From: JAFGIN01 sp050301235 | GTDB taxonomy: Bacteria > Fibrobacterota > Chitinivibrionia > Chitinivibrionales > Chitinispirillaceae | NCBI GenBank assembly: GCA_050301235.1 | Contig: JBNKZD010000320.1 | Location: forward strand, 33,537-97,536 | Length of the DNA stretch: 64,000 bases | Direction: 5' to 3' | In this document: positions 35,227-44,520 of the stretch, in pieces | How positions within the stretch are numbered: the first letter of the stretch is position 1 | Layout: every line of letters begins with the position of its first letter | Position numbers and translations under genes: made by a program | Notes under the pieces: generated by a model | What the model was told of the DNA's origin: nothing | The model's input: only the letters and a program-made list of their open reading frames with translations | The model's database searches: none

Positions 35227-38031
35227 ATGGAAAAAAAGTCGGGTAACAGAGTAGTTTTGTACATTTTACTTGGCATTATCGTTCTTGTGGGAATTGGAGT
35301 AGGGACACTTGCATTAATGTTTCCACCTCAGAAAATCAAAGCCATGGTGCTGCCACAGGTTGGAAAGGCTCTGGGAAGGAATGTGGAGGTTGAACGTGCG
35401 GGTATAAGTATCTACCCTGTGATTGGCGTTTCACTGACAGGTTTGAAAATAGACAACACTCTCAGGGAAGGATTTTCCGATACCGCATTTGTCAAAGTTG
35501 ATAAATTTCTGATTCAGATCTCTTTTATCTCCCTATTAAAAGGTAAACCCGAGGTAAGCAGAATTATTCTTAAAAAACCTTTTATTCTGGTCGAAACAGA
35601 TATATCAGGCAGTTTCAATTACAGTGATCTGGCAGTACTGAAAACAGATTCGACGGTAAAAAAAGAGGAAAAGAAAAGTGGTGGGATACCCATGTTACCA
35701 GTACCCGTATCAATGAAAAGTTTTGTGATCGAACACGGAGCGGTACAATATATAGATCGTAAAGGGAAACAGGAGTTTCTGGTAGGAAATATTGATCAGA
35801 AGATCGCTTTTTCGATTGATAAGCAGCTTAAAGATATATCTACTTCGGGAAGTCTTGTGCTCAGTGGAGTGTCGGTAAAAGACAAGAGTATCAGTAAGCC
35901 TCTTACGAATCTTACTATCACTCTGACTCACGATATTGCAGCAGATCTTGTTGGTGGTGTTGCTCAGGTAAAACAGCTTCGGTTATCTTTTCAGAAACTG
36001 TTTCTCAACTGTACAGGAACGATCTCTGATCTCACCGGCAATCCTGAATATAATCTGAATATTGTTTCTGATCCTGTTGAACTGAAAGACCTGCTTGCCG
36101 AAATTCCACTCGAACTTGCTCCGGATCTTGCAAAAATAGCTGCATCAGGAATTCTCGATCTAAAACTTGCAATAAATGGCCGCTTTGATAACAGTAAACA
36201 CCTTCCGGTGCAGGGCTCTCTAGTAGTTAAGGACGGTGTGATTAAATATACTGATCTTCCAAAATCAATAAATTCGTTCAACACCTCGATCTTGTTCAAT
36301 GATTCACTTGTTAATATCGAACAGCTTCGGTGTAAACTTGGTGAAAATCCCATTGCATTGCGTGCAATGCTATCAAATTTCAGCAAACCACTTCTGGATC
36401 TTGATCTGAAAGCACGGGTAAACCTCGATGATCTTAAGGATATGATGGTGCTGCCACAGGGAGCTTCCGTATCAGGACTTGTAAATGCTGACATTGCAGC
36501 GCATGGCTATATCGATCCTGCAGATCCCACAAAAATTGATGTTAAGGGAACAACTGTACTTGAAAATGTTTCGGTACTCTGGCCTCCGATTGTAAAACCT
36601 GCGGTGATCAATGGACTTTTCACGCTCTCTTCAAAAGCGATTGGTGAGAATATGTCGGTGACCATCGGTAATTCATCACTGAAAATGAGTGCATCTATAA
36701 GTAATTATTTATCATTGCTGCTTCCGGATTCTACCAAAAAACATCCAAGACCGGTTGCTGATTTTGCATTGACTTCGCCAATGTTGAATGTTGATGAATT
36801 CATGCCTCCATCAAAGGAACCTCAGAAAGCTGCAGAGAATTCAAAACCTGCTCAACCTGTACCGTTAATCGCACCGTTGCCTGGTGTTGATATGACAGGG
36901 AAAATCAGTGCTGCAAAATTAATTTACACTGGCATTCAGATGGATAATCTGCAGCTGCTTCTCAGAGTGATCAATGATATTGCTGATGTAGATATAAAAA
37001 CAGGATTTTCTAAAGGCACCATCGCAGAGCAGATCCATGCTGATCTCAGGAATGTTCAGGATATATCATTTACAAATAATTTAAAGATCCACAGGGTTGA
37101 AGTTGCAGAACTGATTGGTAAGTTTGGCAATTTCATTCAACCAACAACTCCGTTGAACCGCGAATTGATCAATCTTGAAAAGAGTCTTTCAGGATCATTG
37201 AACCTGACCAGCAGTATGAGTGGCCATGGCGGCACATCAGATGAGATTACCCGGACACTTAACGGTTTGATTGATGTCAACATTGCTGATGGGCGCATTT
37301 CAAACTCACTGATAATGAAGCGTCTTACAGGGGTTATAGAAAAGTTTACCAACGTTGATGATATCACATTCCGTGATCTGAAAGCTAAATTACAGATTGA
37401 AAATCAGAGGGTTACCTTTAAGCAATGCAACATCACTGCCGGAGAGATGGGGGATTGGGACATTCTGGGTGATGTTGGATTTGATGCATCACTTGCAATG
37501 AAAATCAATACCCGCCTATCCAAAACCATCTCGCAGAAGGCTCTTCAGGTGCAGAATGCCGGAAAAAATGCTCTGAAAGGATTACTTGGTACAAATCTTG
37601 GAGCAATTGGAAATAGCCTTATCAATAATACCGGAATACCCTCGGATAGAGAGGGGCGGATTACACTCAGGCTTGGGCTGGGAGGGAGCGCTACAGATCC
37701 CAAGCCGCAATTCCTTGGTTTTGGTGAGGGAAGTAGTTCTAATGGGTCAACATCTCCGCAGGCTCAGATAAAAGATAAAGCAAAGGAAATGATCGATCAG
37801 AAAAAGGCAGAACTCGAGAGAAAACTTCAGGAAGAACGGAAAAATGCTGAAGCACTTGCGCAGCAGAAGCTTGAGGAAGAGCGCAGAAATGCTGAGGCGC
37901 TGGTGAAGAAAAAACTTGAAGAGCAGAAACTTGCCGATGAAGCAAATAAGGTGATTCAGAACGAAAATGTGAAAAAGCAGAGTGAGGATCTGAAGAAAAA
38001 GGCTGGTTCTGCCTTGAAAAAGTTATTTTAG
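35227..38031 (+). CDS. AsmA family protein
   Basis: 934 residues from the ATG at 35227, which has GGAG at 35218-35221; the upstream in-frame ATG at 35185 adds 14 residues before the anchor. One transmembrane helix (about 7-32) is followed by a long periplasmic region of AsmA repeats: PQVGKALGRNVEVERAGISIYPVIGVSLTGLKIDN at the start, and DVNIADGRISNSLIMKRLTGV near 690 is the AsmA_2 signature. The last 85 residues are a Glu/Lys/Ala-rich coiled coil (QAQIKDKAKEMIDQKK...). AsmA-like proteins carry phospholipids between membranes, which fits the mla genes alongside. The stop overlaps the convergent mlaD stop. Confidence 0.84.
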   Translation: MEKKSGNRVVLYILLGIIVLVGIGVGTLALMFPPQKIKAMVLPQVGKALGRNVEVERAGISIYPVIGVSLTGLKIDNTLREGFSDTAFVKVDKFLIQISFISLLKGKPEVSRIILKKPFILVETDISGSFNYSDLAVLKTDSTVKKEEKKSGGIPMLPVPVSMKSFVIEHGAVQYIDRKGKQEFLVGNIDQKIAFSIDKQLKDISTSGSLVLSGVSVKDKSISKPLTNLTITLTHDIAADLVGGVAQVKQLRLSFQKLFLNCTGTISDLTGNPEYNLNIVSDPVELKDLLAEIPLELAPDLAKIAASGILDLKLAINGRFDNSKHLPVQGSLVVKDGVIKYTDLPKSINSFNTSILFNDSLVNIEQLRCKLGENPIALRAMLSNFSKPLLDLDLKARVNLDDLKDMMVLPQGASVSGLVNADIAAHGYIDPADPTKIDVKGTTVLENVSVLWPPIVKPAVINGLFTLSSKAIGENMSVTIGNSSLKMSASISNYLSLLLPDSTKKHPRPVADFALTSPMLNVDEFMPPSKEPQKAAENSKPAQPVPLIAPLPGVDMTGKISAAKLIYTGIQMDNLQLLLRVINDIADVDIKTGFSKGTIAEQIHADLRNVQDISFTNNLKIHRVEVAELIGKFGNFIQPTTPLNRELINLEKSLSGSLNLTSSMSGHGGTSDEITRTLNGLIDVNIADGRISNSLIMKRLTGVIEKFTNVDDITFRDLKAKLQIENQRVTFKQCNITAGEMGDWDILGDVGFDASLAMKINTRLSKTISQKALQVQNAGKNALKGLLGTNLGAIGNSLINNTGIPSDREGRITLRLGLGGSATDPKPQFLGFGEGSSSNGSTSPQAQIKDKAKEMIDQKKAELERKLQEERKNAEALAQQKLEEERRNAEALVKKKLEEQKLADEANKVIQNENVKKQSEDLKKKAGSALKKLF

Positions 38032-38939
38032 AATACCTTAAAAGTGAAATATTTTTTTGGATTATCTTTAATATCCTTAATCAATTTGTCGATTGAAGTT
38101 GCAGTCGAGTGATAACTGCTAATGGTTTTTCGTAATGAATCGACAAGGTCCGTTTCTGTGAAAAGTGCTGCAGCAAGGCTGCCATTATCCATACCGGCAT
38201 CTATATTTCCAAAGGTACTGCGGATAGTGGTGGTCATCTCCTGAAGCTCTTCTATTGTGTTGTTCAAATTTACATATAATAAGCTGTCTTTGATTATATG
38301 TTGCAACGTGCCTTTGGAATAACGTATCTGATCGGTAATCTGTTTAACGGAATTAGCTGCTGCACTGAAATTATCATAAAGAGATGTGTTACCGATCAGT
38401 TTCCCAAATGATCCGCTGCTGTCGTTGATCGCATCGATTAAAACTGTAAGACTTTCGACTAATTTTTCAAATTGTTGTAATGTTGAAGTCGATGAATTTA
38501 TCACTTCATTGATACTTTTGCTTTTCATCCCACAGATGGTATCCTGTTCAGCCAGTTGTTCATCAGATGTTCCCGGGAATATTTCTACAAATTTATCACC
38601 CATTATTCCCATCGCTTTGATCTCAGCTGTTGCATTACTTCTGAGGTGTTTAAATGTCGCCTTTTTTAATGACATTTTAATTAGTGCGCCATCACTGGTA
38701 AAATGAATTGATTGTACATCCCCGCTTTCCAACCCGAAGAGCCAGACTATTGCACCGGGACGTAATCCTTCAACATTTGTAAATCTGGCATAGATTGAAT
38801 TTTTCTGTTCAAACAGGCCCGTTAATGCGCCGGTAAATAACACTGTAATAAGTAGAATTGCCAGTGCCAGTGTTATTACTATTCCAGCCTTGACACCCGA
38901 CCAGGTTAATTTTCTATTGATTTCGTACATAGGGCTCAA
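38028..38939 (-). CDS. mlaD: MlaD-like MCE domain protein
   Basis: Periplasmic lipid-binding part of an Mla-type transporter. 303 residues: N-terminal transmembrane helix (about 13-35), a single MCE domain (about 42-130; IYARFTNVEGLRPGAIVWLFGLESGDVQSIHF) and a long predicted coiled-coil tail (140-290). The tail is longer than in E. coli MlaD and could form a needle-like extension. It overlaps mlaF by 4 nt. The stop TAA (38028-38030 on the minus strand) overlaps the convergent AsmA gene's stop. Confidence 0.86.
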   Translation of the reverse strand: MSPMYEINRKLTWSGVKAGIVITLALAILLITVLFTGALTGLFEQKNSIYARFTNVEGLRPGAIVWLFGLESGDVQSIHFTSDGALIKMSLKKATFKHLRSNATAEIKAMGIMGDKFVEIFPGTSDEQLAEQDTICGMKSKSINEVINSSTSTLQQFEKLVESLTVLIDAINDSSGSFGKLIGNTSLYDNFSAAANSVKQITDQIRYSKGTLQHIIKDSLLYVNLNNTIEELQEMTTTIRSTFGNIDAGMDNGSLAAALFTETDLVDSLRKTISSYHSTATSIDKLIKDIKDNPKKYFTFKVF

Positions 38940-39667
38940 TCTCTGTTTAATCCATCAAGAAATACTTTTAGATCCGATACATCGGAACGCAGGAGTTCAT
39001 GATAATTTCCATCAAACAGAATATAGCCTCCCTTCAGGAAGATAAACCGCTCTGCTAGTTTCAGTGCATCATGCATTTCATGAGTAACAATTATAAATCC
39101 TCGTTGATTTCCACTGAGATCATGTATCAGATTTCTGATTCTAAGAGCGTTTATTGGGTCCAGATCACTTGTAGGTTCATCATAAAGGAACATTTGTGGC
39201 TGTTCGGCTGCGAGTGTTCTTGCAAGTGCTACTCTTCTCTGCATTCCGCCGCTGAGTTCTTCAGGCATCATATTCAACGCTTCTTCAACCCCGACATAGT
39301 GCAGGAGTGTTCTGACCCTGGATTCGATTTCCGGTTCGGTAAGTTTTGTATACTCTCTGAAATGAAACGCAACGTTTTCCTTAACGGTAAGAGAATCAAA
39401 GAGTGCACCATCCTGGAATACCAGTCCAAATTTCCGGCGAATTTTGCGCAGCTCATGTTCACTTTCTTGTGTAATATCGACCTGATCAATAAGGATCTGT
39501 CCGGAGTCTGGTACCAGCAGATGCATGATCAATTTCAGCAATGTTGTTTTCCCTTCGCCACTTCCGCCAAGTATGGCCACTTTTTCTGTAAATTCAATTG
39601 AAAAGGTGACATCCCGTAAAACGATTTTTTTCCCTCTGCTGAATTTTACATGTCTGAATTCAATCAT
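38936..39667 (-). CDS. mlaF: MlaF-like ABC transporter ATPase
   Basis: 243-residue ATPase of the retrograde/anterograde phospholipid ABC system. Walker A GGSGEGKTTLL (near 33-43), Q-loop VFQDGALFDSLT, signature LSGGMQRRVALARTLA (near 137), Walker B MFLYDEPTSDLDP, and H-loop VTHEM. The GALFDSLTV..N stretch is typical of the Mla/Ttg2A group, not of general ABC importers. It overlaps mlaE and mlaD by 4 nt each, giving the order E-F-D. Confidence 0.9.
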   Translation of the reverse strand: MIEFRHVKFSRGKKIVLRDVTFSIEFTEKVAILGGSGEGKTTLLKLIMHLLVPDSGQILIDQVDITQESEHELRKIRRKFGLVFQDGALFDSLTVKENVAFHFREYTKLTEPEIESRVRTLLHYVGVEEALNMMPEELSGGMQRRVALARTLAAEQPQMFLYDEPTSDLDPINALRIRNLIHDLSGNQRGFIIVTHEMHDALKLAERFIFLKGGYILFDGNYHELLRSDVSDLKVFLDGLNRD

Positions 39668-40443
39668 ACACGGAATCCGGTAAAAAAGAGAATTATTTTT
39701 GAAATGATAAAATCAAAAACGATAATTGAAATGGTTGAATAAACAAATGCATTAGTAGTTGCATTTTTAAGTCCTGCTGCTCCACCATGAGTTGAAAACC
39801 CGGTAAAGCAGCTGATAATTGCGATAAGAAAACCAAAAATAAATGGCTTTATTGTGCCGGAGAGAATGTAGCGAGGTTCCAGTATCAGTTTTATTGAGTC
39901 CCAGTATACTGTGCCGCTTTGATTGTTTACTACTGAAATAATGTACCAGCCACCAGCCAGTGCAATTGCATCAGCGATGATGGTCAGAATGGGTAGCATT
40001 ACTATTGCACTCAAAAGCCGGGGACTGATCAGTTTTTTAATTGGATCAACACCAAATACCCTAAGTGTGTCTACCTGATGTCTTAAAATCATTGACCCCA
40101 GTTCTGATGACATGCCGGAACCGGTCCGTCCTGCGAAAACAAGTGCAGCTGATACTGGACCTATTTCACCTATAACCGAAATGCCAACTACACGTCCTGT
40201 GTACATTTGTAAGCCGAGTTTGGAAAATTCAGCGGCTATTTGCAATGTGAGAGCCATACCTATAAATAATGCTACGAGAAAAATTATAATCACTGTCCCG
40301 GTTCCTGTGTAATCCAGTTGTTCGATCAATTCTCTGAAATAATAGGGTTTTTTGAAGAAGCCACTCAGGCCACGATAACCGAACAGATAAAAATCCTGCA
40401 TTGATGAGAACATTCGTAGCAGTGAGTCTGTTTTAATACGCAT
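39664..40443 (-). CDS. mlaE: MlaE-like permease
   Basis: 259-residue inner-membrane subunit of the lipid ABC transporter, first gene of the E-F-D operon. Four to five hydrophobic helices, with the family block EIGPVSAALVFAGRTGSGMSSELGSM near 95-120 and FIFGFLIAIISCFTGFSTHGGAAGLKNATT near 205-235. Start at 40443, divergent from the ferredoxin, with a 10-bp inverted repeat in the shared upstream region. Substrate (phospholipid) is inferred from family. Confidence 0.9.
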   Translation of the reverse strand: MRIKTDSLLRMFSSMQDFYLFGYRGLSGFFKKPYYFRELIEQLDYTGTGTVIIIFLVALFIGMALTLQIAAEFSKLGLQMYTGRVVGISVIGEIGPVSAALVFAGRTGSGMSSELGSMILRHQVDTLRVFGVDPIKKLISPRLLSAIVMLPILTIIADAIALAGGWYIISVVNNQSGTVYWDSIKLILEPRYILSGTIKPFIFGFLIAIISCFTGFSTHGGAAGLKNATTNAFVYSTISIIVFDFIISKIILFFTGFRV

Positions 40444-40492
40444 AAACTGTTTTTCAAACTTGATGGTAAGATAGTTAAATTTTGTAGAAATG

Positions 40493-40518
40493 CAATTAAA
40501 GCGCCAGTGCTTTAATTG
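40493..40518. promoter_or_regulatory. Inverted repeat between mlaE and ferredoxin
   Basis: CAATTAAAGC (40493-40502) and GCTTTAATTG (40509-40518) are perfect complements with a 6-nt spacer, in the divergent intergenic region, 50 nt upstream of mlaE and 85 nt upstream of the ferredoxin. T-rich DNA with a T8 run follows (40519-40540). It could be an operator for either gene; a terminator in this place would make little sense. Confidence 0.4.
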
Positions 40519-40603
40519 TTTTAATTAAGAGTTTTTTTTATCGGGCATTTGTATTGCTCTATCTTGAAATTAAACTTTATTATTACTGCAAAGGGAGAGG
40601 TAC

Positions 40604-40801
40604 ATGCGAGTAGTAGTTGATAATGATGGGTGCACGGGGTGCGGATTATGCGCAAGTCTATGTCCGGATGCATTTGATATGAGTGTTGAGGGGAACCCTA
40701 CACCAAGACATAAGGCTATTCCGGTCTGGCTTGAACAGGAGTATCAGATCGCAGCGGACAATTGCCCGGAAAGTGCTATCAAGGTGTATTGTCAGGTATA
40801 A
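40604..40801 (+). CDS. Monocluster [4Fe-4S] ferredoxin
   Basis: 65-residue electron carrier. C10, C13, C16 and C20 (CTGCGLCASLCP) with C54 (NCPESAI) match the single-cluster ferredoxins of the Thermotoga type, where C10, C13, C16 and the late Cys bind the cluster and C20 is free or in a disulfide. AAAGGGAG precedes the ATG by about 7 nt. It is monocistronic here. Redox partner unknown; such proteins often serve low-potential anaerobic reactions. Confidence 0.9.
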   Translation: MRVVVDNDGCTGCGLCASLCPDAFDMSVEGNPTPRHKAIPVWLEQEYQIAADNCPESAIKVYCQV

Positions 40802-40951
40802 TGGGTTACAGCTCACTTGTACAAAGTGTTAGAGAAATCTGTTCCTAAAATTTTCTTAATTTGAAATTGAAATTTTGGGATTGGGTAGCAGTTTACACGC
40901 TTAAGTTAAGAGGTAAAAAATACCGGTAATTGTAAATTACCGGTTAAAAAA

Positions 40952-41272
40952 TTACCTTTTCTTAGCTGTTTTTTTCTTAGCAGCTTTTGCAGCCGGTTTT
41001 GCAGCAGCAGCAGTTTCTTTAAGAATTCGGTATGTCTGAGGAATAGACAGTTTGTATTTTTTGGCAATAGCTTCAACACTTGAGCCATTGTCTCTCATCG
41101 CTACCATCTCTTTGTTTCTTTCCGGATTGCCGGCTGTTCTTGATTCGATCTCATATTTTTTGCGCAGCTGATGAACTGCCTGTCTTGTGATACCGAATTC
41201 TTCTCCGATACGTGCATCTGTCTTGAACTTCTTCTGAAGTCTGATGAGTTCCTGTTTGCTGATTCTTGCCAT
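40952..41272 (-). CDS. Double helix-turn-helix protein with histone H1-like basic tail
   Basis: 106 residues. Two HTH-like units: residues 14-40 (KTDARIGEEFGITRQAVHQLRKKY) and 60-86 (NGSSVEAIAKKYKLSIPQTYRILKET). The last 19 residues are Ala/Lys/Pro (AAAAKPAAKAAKKK..AKKR), as in bacterial H1-like tails that coat DNA. AGGAG (41280-41284 on the complement) lies 8 nt from the start. It has about 750 nt of AT-rich upstream DNA, so it may be highly expressed from its own promoter. A nucleoid-associated or global regulatory role is inferred, not shown; no named family was recognised. Confidence 0.72.
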   Translation of the reverse strand: MARISKQELIRLQKKFKTDARIGEEFGITRQAVHQLRKKYEIESRTAGNPERNKEMVAMRDNGSSVEAIAKKYKLSIPQTYRILKETAAAAKPAAKAAKKKTAKKR

Positions 41273-41284
41273 TTCAGCACTCCT

Positions 41285-42039
41285 TTCGTAATGGTTGAAA
41301 AATTAATTTATAAAACAAAAAAGCTGACAATAAACATTTTAACCAAGTCGTAATAAGACCAATTTTTTAGAAAATTGATCCCTATATAAAGTAAAATATC
41401 ACTTTTTTTTGGAAAATGCAAGTAATAAATTGGAAAAAAATAAAAATTACTTGATAATAAGACGTAATGTATCAGAAAATTGACTTTTTTGCCTTATTGC
41501 CAGGTGATTATACCTTTCGAATAGAAAAAACGTTATAACCTTTTACCTGTAACCGTTATACTACAGAAGTCATAGACAGAAAAAAAATAACATTTTGAAA
41601 AAGGTTTGAAAAGGTCAGTGTATATATAAATTACTTTAAAAATTGTTTCTCTTAGGTAATAACTGCGATAATAAATAAATGTTGTCTTGTACGTTAAAGT
41701 ACAGGAAAAAACGGAAGAGAAATCCCCCTTAATGTACTTATATCTGTCATGAGAACTGTTTAAAGTGTGATGTTTTTATTTTTCGAAGCAAAATTATTAC
41801 TCATATATCTCATTTCAACCTGATTTTCGCAGCATGAGCCAGGAATACTACCAGGATCAATGGATAATGAAAAAATATCGTACTGTCGAATGTGCATAGA
41901 AAAACCAGCAATTGCTGAACCAGAAATGCCGGTGGTAATAGTCTAACGAAAGTTGAAAGGGAGATTAATGGAATTATTGAGGTAAAGAGTCAGCCTGCAC
42001 TATTGTTTAAGTCAAATCCGGCAGGCTGGCTGAAGAGAT
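41285..42039. other. AT-rich spacer upstream of the HTH/H1-tail gene
   Basis: No gene found on either strand in about 750 nt. It is very AT-rich, with A/T runs. At its right end, CAGCCTGC (about 41989-41996) and GCAGGCTG (about 42021-42028), with a 24-nt loop, form a hairpin just after the aspartate kinase stop, which could end that minus-strand transcript, though no U-tract follows. The remainder shows no structure that I could support; a small RNA cannot be excluded. Confidence 0.4.
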
Positions 42040-43404
42040 TTAGTTTTTGAAAAACTCATGATAGAGTGCGTTTACGGCTTTTTTCTCATCTGATGCATCA
42101 ATTCCAAAGATAATACTGATTTCTGAACTACCCTGATTAACCATTTTAATGTTAACACCTGAGTCAGAAAGCGCTTTCGCAGATTGTGCCATCAAGCCAA
42201 CTTTATGAAGTAAACCTTCTCCAACAACTGATACTAATGCGATACCGAACTCGGTTCTGATATCATCCGGTTGAAGTTTTTCATGAAATTCACGAATAAT
42301 TGCGTTTACAGTTTCTGGTTTAAGCTGATTTTGATCGAGAATGACAGAAATGTTATCAACTCCAGAGGGACAATGTTCATATGAAAGATCCAGATTTTCA
42401 AAAATAGAAAGTAGTTTTCTTCCAAATCCCTTTTCTCGATTCATAAGGAACTTTTGAAGAGTGAAGGAACAGTATCCGCTACAGCTGGCAATTCCGATTA
42501 CTTCACGCTCGGTGGGTAACCTTTCTGCTACAATTAACGTACCCTGGTGCTGCACATTGTTTGTATTTCTCAGGCGAATAGGTATTCTCTTACGCATTAC
42601 AGGACGAACAGCTTCTTCATGTAGCACATTGAAACCAATATATGACAATTCGCGCATTTCCCTGTAGGTTAATGCCGGAATAATTTCCGGATTGGTAACT
42701 GTTCCCGGGTGTGCACTGAAAATACCATCAACATCAGTCCAGTTTTCATATTCGATTGCATCGATTGCTTCTGCCAGAATTGAACCTGTAAGATCAGACC
42801 CCCCTCTACTAAATGTTGCAATATCACCTTCTCTGGTGTAACCGAAGAAACCTGGGAAAACAACCACTTTTTCAGCACAGGTTTTTTTCAGATCTGCAAG
42901 TCGCATCGTAGCTTCCGGTTCTGGTTGTGCATCACCAAAAACAGGTGTAACAATCATACCGGCATCTTTTGGATTTACATAAACAGCACTTGTTCCCGCA
43001 ATTTCAAGATATTGTGCAAACAAACGACAGTTAAAATCTTCACCGGAAGCCACAATAAGATCACGAAATTTTCCTGGATTATCCAGCGGAGTATTAATTC
43101 TTTTCTCAAGTTCTGAAACAACAATCTTGATTGTATCGACAGGAACATTAAGTGGCTTGTAAATTGAAATGAAGCGATCCAGAACTTCTTTAACAAGAGC
43201 TGCAGCATCTTTCTTTTGCGTAACAGCTGTAACAATTTTTATCAGAAGATCTGTAATTTTAACCGGATATCCTTCTGCTTTGCCTGGCGCAGAGAGGACG
43301 ATACACTTTCTCTGTGGATTAGCTTTGATTATATTGTGGATTTGTTGCAGCCTTTCGCTTGACGCAACTGATGTACCACCGAATTTGGAAACGATAAACG
43401 GCAT
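42040..43404 (-). CDS. lysC: Aspartate kinase (monofunctional)
   Basis: Phosphorylates aspartate as the first step to lysine, threonine and methionine. 454 residues: catalytic domain starting VSKFGGTSVASSERL, with ASGEDFNCRLFA, GFFGYTREGDIATFSRGGSDLTGS and the ENWTDVDGIFSAHP motif, then two ACT domains (about 315-454) for feedback control, the second with GVNIKMVNQGSSEISIIFGI. No homoserine dehydrogenase fusion. No riboswitch fits in the 28-nt gap after the AraC gene, with which it could be co-transcribed. Confidence 0.92.
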   Translation of the reverse strand: MPFIVSKFGGTSVASSERLQQIHNIIKANPQRKCIVLSAPGKAEGYPVKITDLLIKIVTAVTQKKDAAALVKEVLDRFISIYKPLNVPVDTIKIVVSELEKRINTPLDNPGKFRDLIVASGEDFNCRLFAQYLEIAGTSAVYVNPKDAGMIVTPVFGDAQPEPEATMRLADLKKTCAEKVVVFPGFFGYTREGDIATFSRGGSDLTGSILAEAIDAIEYENWTDVDGIFSAHPGTVTNPEIIPALTYREMRELSYIGFNVLHEEAVRPVMRKRIPIRLRNTNNVQHQGTLIVAERLPTEREVIGIASCSGYCSFTLQKFLMNREKGFGRKLLSIFENLDLSYEHCPSGVDNISVILDQNQLKPETVNAIIREFHEKLQPDDIRTEFGIALVSVVGEGLLHKVGLMAQSAKALSDSGVNIKMVNQGSSEISIIFGIDASDEKKAVNALYHEFFKN

Positions 43405-43432
43405 ACTTGCTCCGATCTGAATGTTTATTGTA

Positions 43433-44413
43433 TTACTTGTTGATTTTCTTTGAATTTTTAAATGAATCTTTGTAATCGTGAGGTGTTTTTTGTGAGTGGC
43501 GTTTAAATGCCCGTGTGAATGAATTGCTGTTGGGGTACCCGGTTTGTTCTGCTATTGACGTAACGGAGAGATCGGATGTTTCCAGTAAATGCCGGGCGTG
43601 TTCCATACGAACTGATGAAATATACTGGTAAAGGGTTTTACCGGTCTCTTTCCTGAATATAACGTTCAGATAATTGATATCAACACCACACTCTTTTTCT
43701 AATTCTTCCTGGTGATGCATGTTTCGATAGTTTAGATCCATGAATACTTTTGCTTTTGCAACGAGGCTTTTTGTCTTATTTTTTGGAAACTGGCTTTCTT
43801 CAATTAGTAGAACGCCTTTTTTAAACAGTACAACCATTATTTCAAGAATTCTTGAAATAGTCGCAAGTCCCAGCATCTCCTTTTTTTTCGAAATCACCAG
43901 TATAAGATCAAAAATGAGATTCTCAAAATAACTACGCTCATTCCCATCAATGACAACTTTTCCTTCAATTTCGGGATTCCAGTAGCATTTTGCCTGATTT
44001 GATGGAAGTAGTGAAAATAGTAACTGAAAACATTCAAATGCACCTTTCTGGTGTAGATACGAGTGACGTTCACCTCGTTCAATAACTCCCAGTAGCCCGG
44101 GACGAGCAGTGCCAAAGGTTCCTCGTGTAGTATTCTGGAGAATCCCTGTTCCATCAATCTGATACCAGAGCCTGAAACTGTCCTGTTGAAATTTCAGTTG
44201 TTCCGGATGAATTATCTGTTCAACCTGATTGGCTGGCATCGCGATATAGTCGATTCCCAGTATTTCAAGACGCAATTTTGGCAGTTCAATAACAGGTTTA
44301 TCGCTCCATCCCTTTAAACAACTGAATGTTCGAAATGTCGTATGAACCGGGTGGCTCTCAAATACTGGATCGGTAAACTGTGTAAGTATCTCATTTCTTG
44401 TTGGAAACATCAT
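43433..44413 (-). CDS. AraC/XylS family transcriptional regulator
   Basis: 326 residues. The C-terminal 100 residues hold the double HTH: MHHQEELEKECGVDINYLNVIFRKETGKTLYQYI, then MEHARHLLETSDLSVTSIAEQTGYPNSNSFTRAFKRHSQKTPHDYK. The N-terminal 200 residues are a cupin-like effector domain (LRLEILGIDYIAMPANQVEQIIHPEQ) with no recognised ligand. It lies upstream of lysC on the same strand (28 nt) and divergent from the sigma factor. It may regulate either, but no binding site was identified. Confidence 0.87.
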   Translation of the reverse strand: MMFPTRNEILTQFTDPVFESHPVHTTFRTFSCLKGWSDKPVIELPKLRLEILGIDYIAMPANQVEQIIHPEQLKFQQDSFRLWYQIDGTGILQNTTRGTFGTARPGLLGVIERGERHSYLHQKGAFECFQLLFSLLPSNQAKCYWNPEIEGKVVIDGNERSYFENLIFDLILVISKKKEMLGLATISRILEIMVVLFKKGVLLIEESQFPKNKTKSLVAKAKVFMDLNYRNMHHQEELEKECGVDINYLNVIFRKETGKTLYQYISSVRMEHARHLLETSDLSVTSIAEQTGYPNSNSFTRAFKRHSQKTPHDYKDSFKNSKKINK

Positions 44414-44520
44414 TGCTAAAATATATTATTGCCTGGTCTTGTTTTGATTATTATTGAGCGAATTATATATTAATTTAAAATAATATCCACTCGTTTCAAA
44501 AGGAAATATACTCCTCAAAT

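Noticed and set aside
43405..43432. Lysine riboswitch upstream of aspartate kinase
   Set aside because: Only 28 nt separate the two genes, far too short for an L box.
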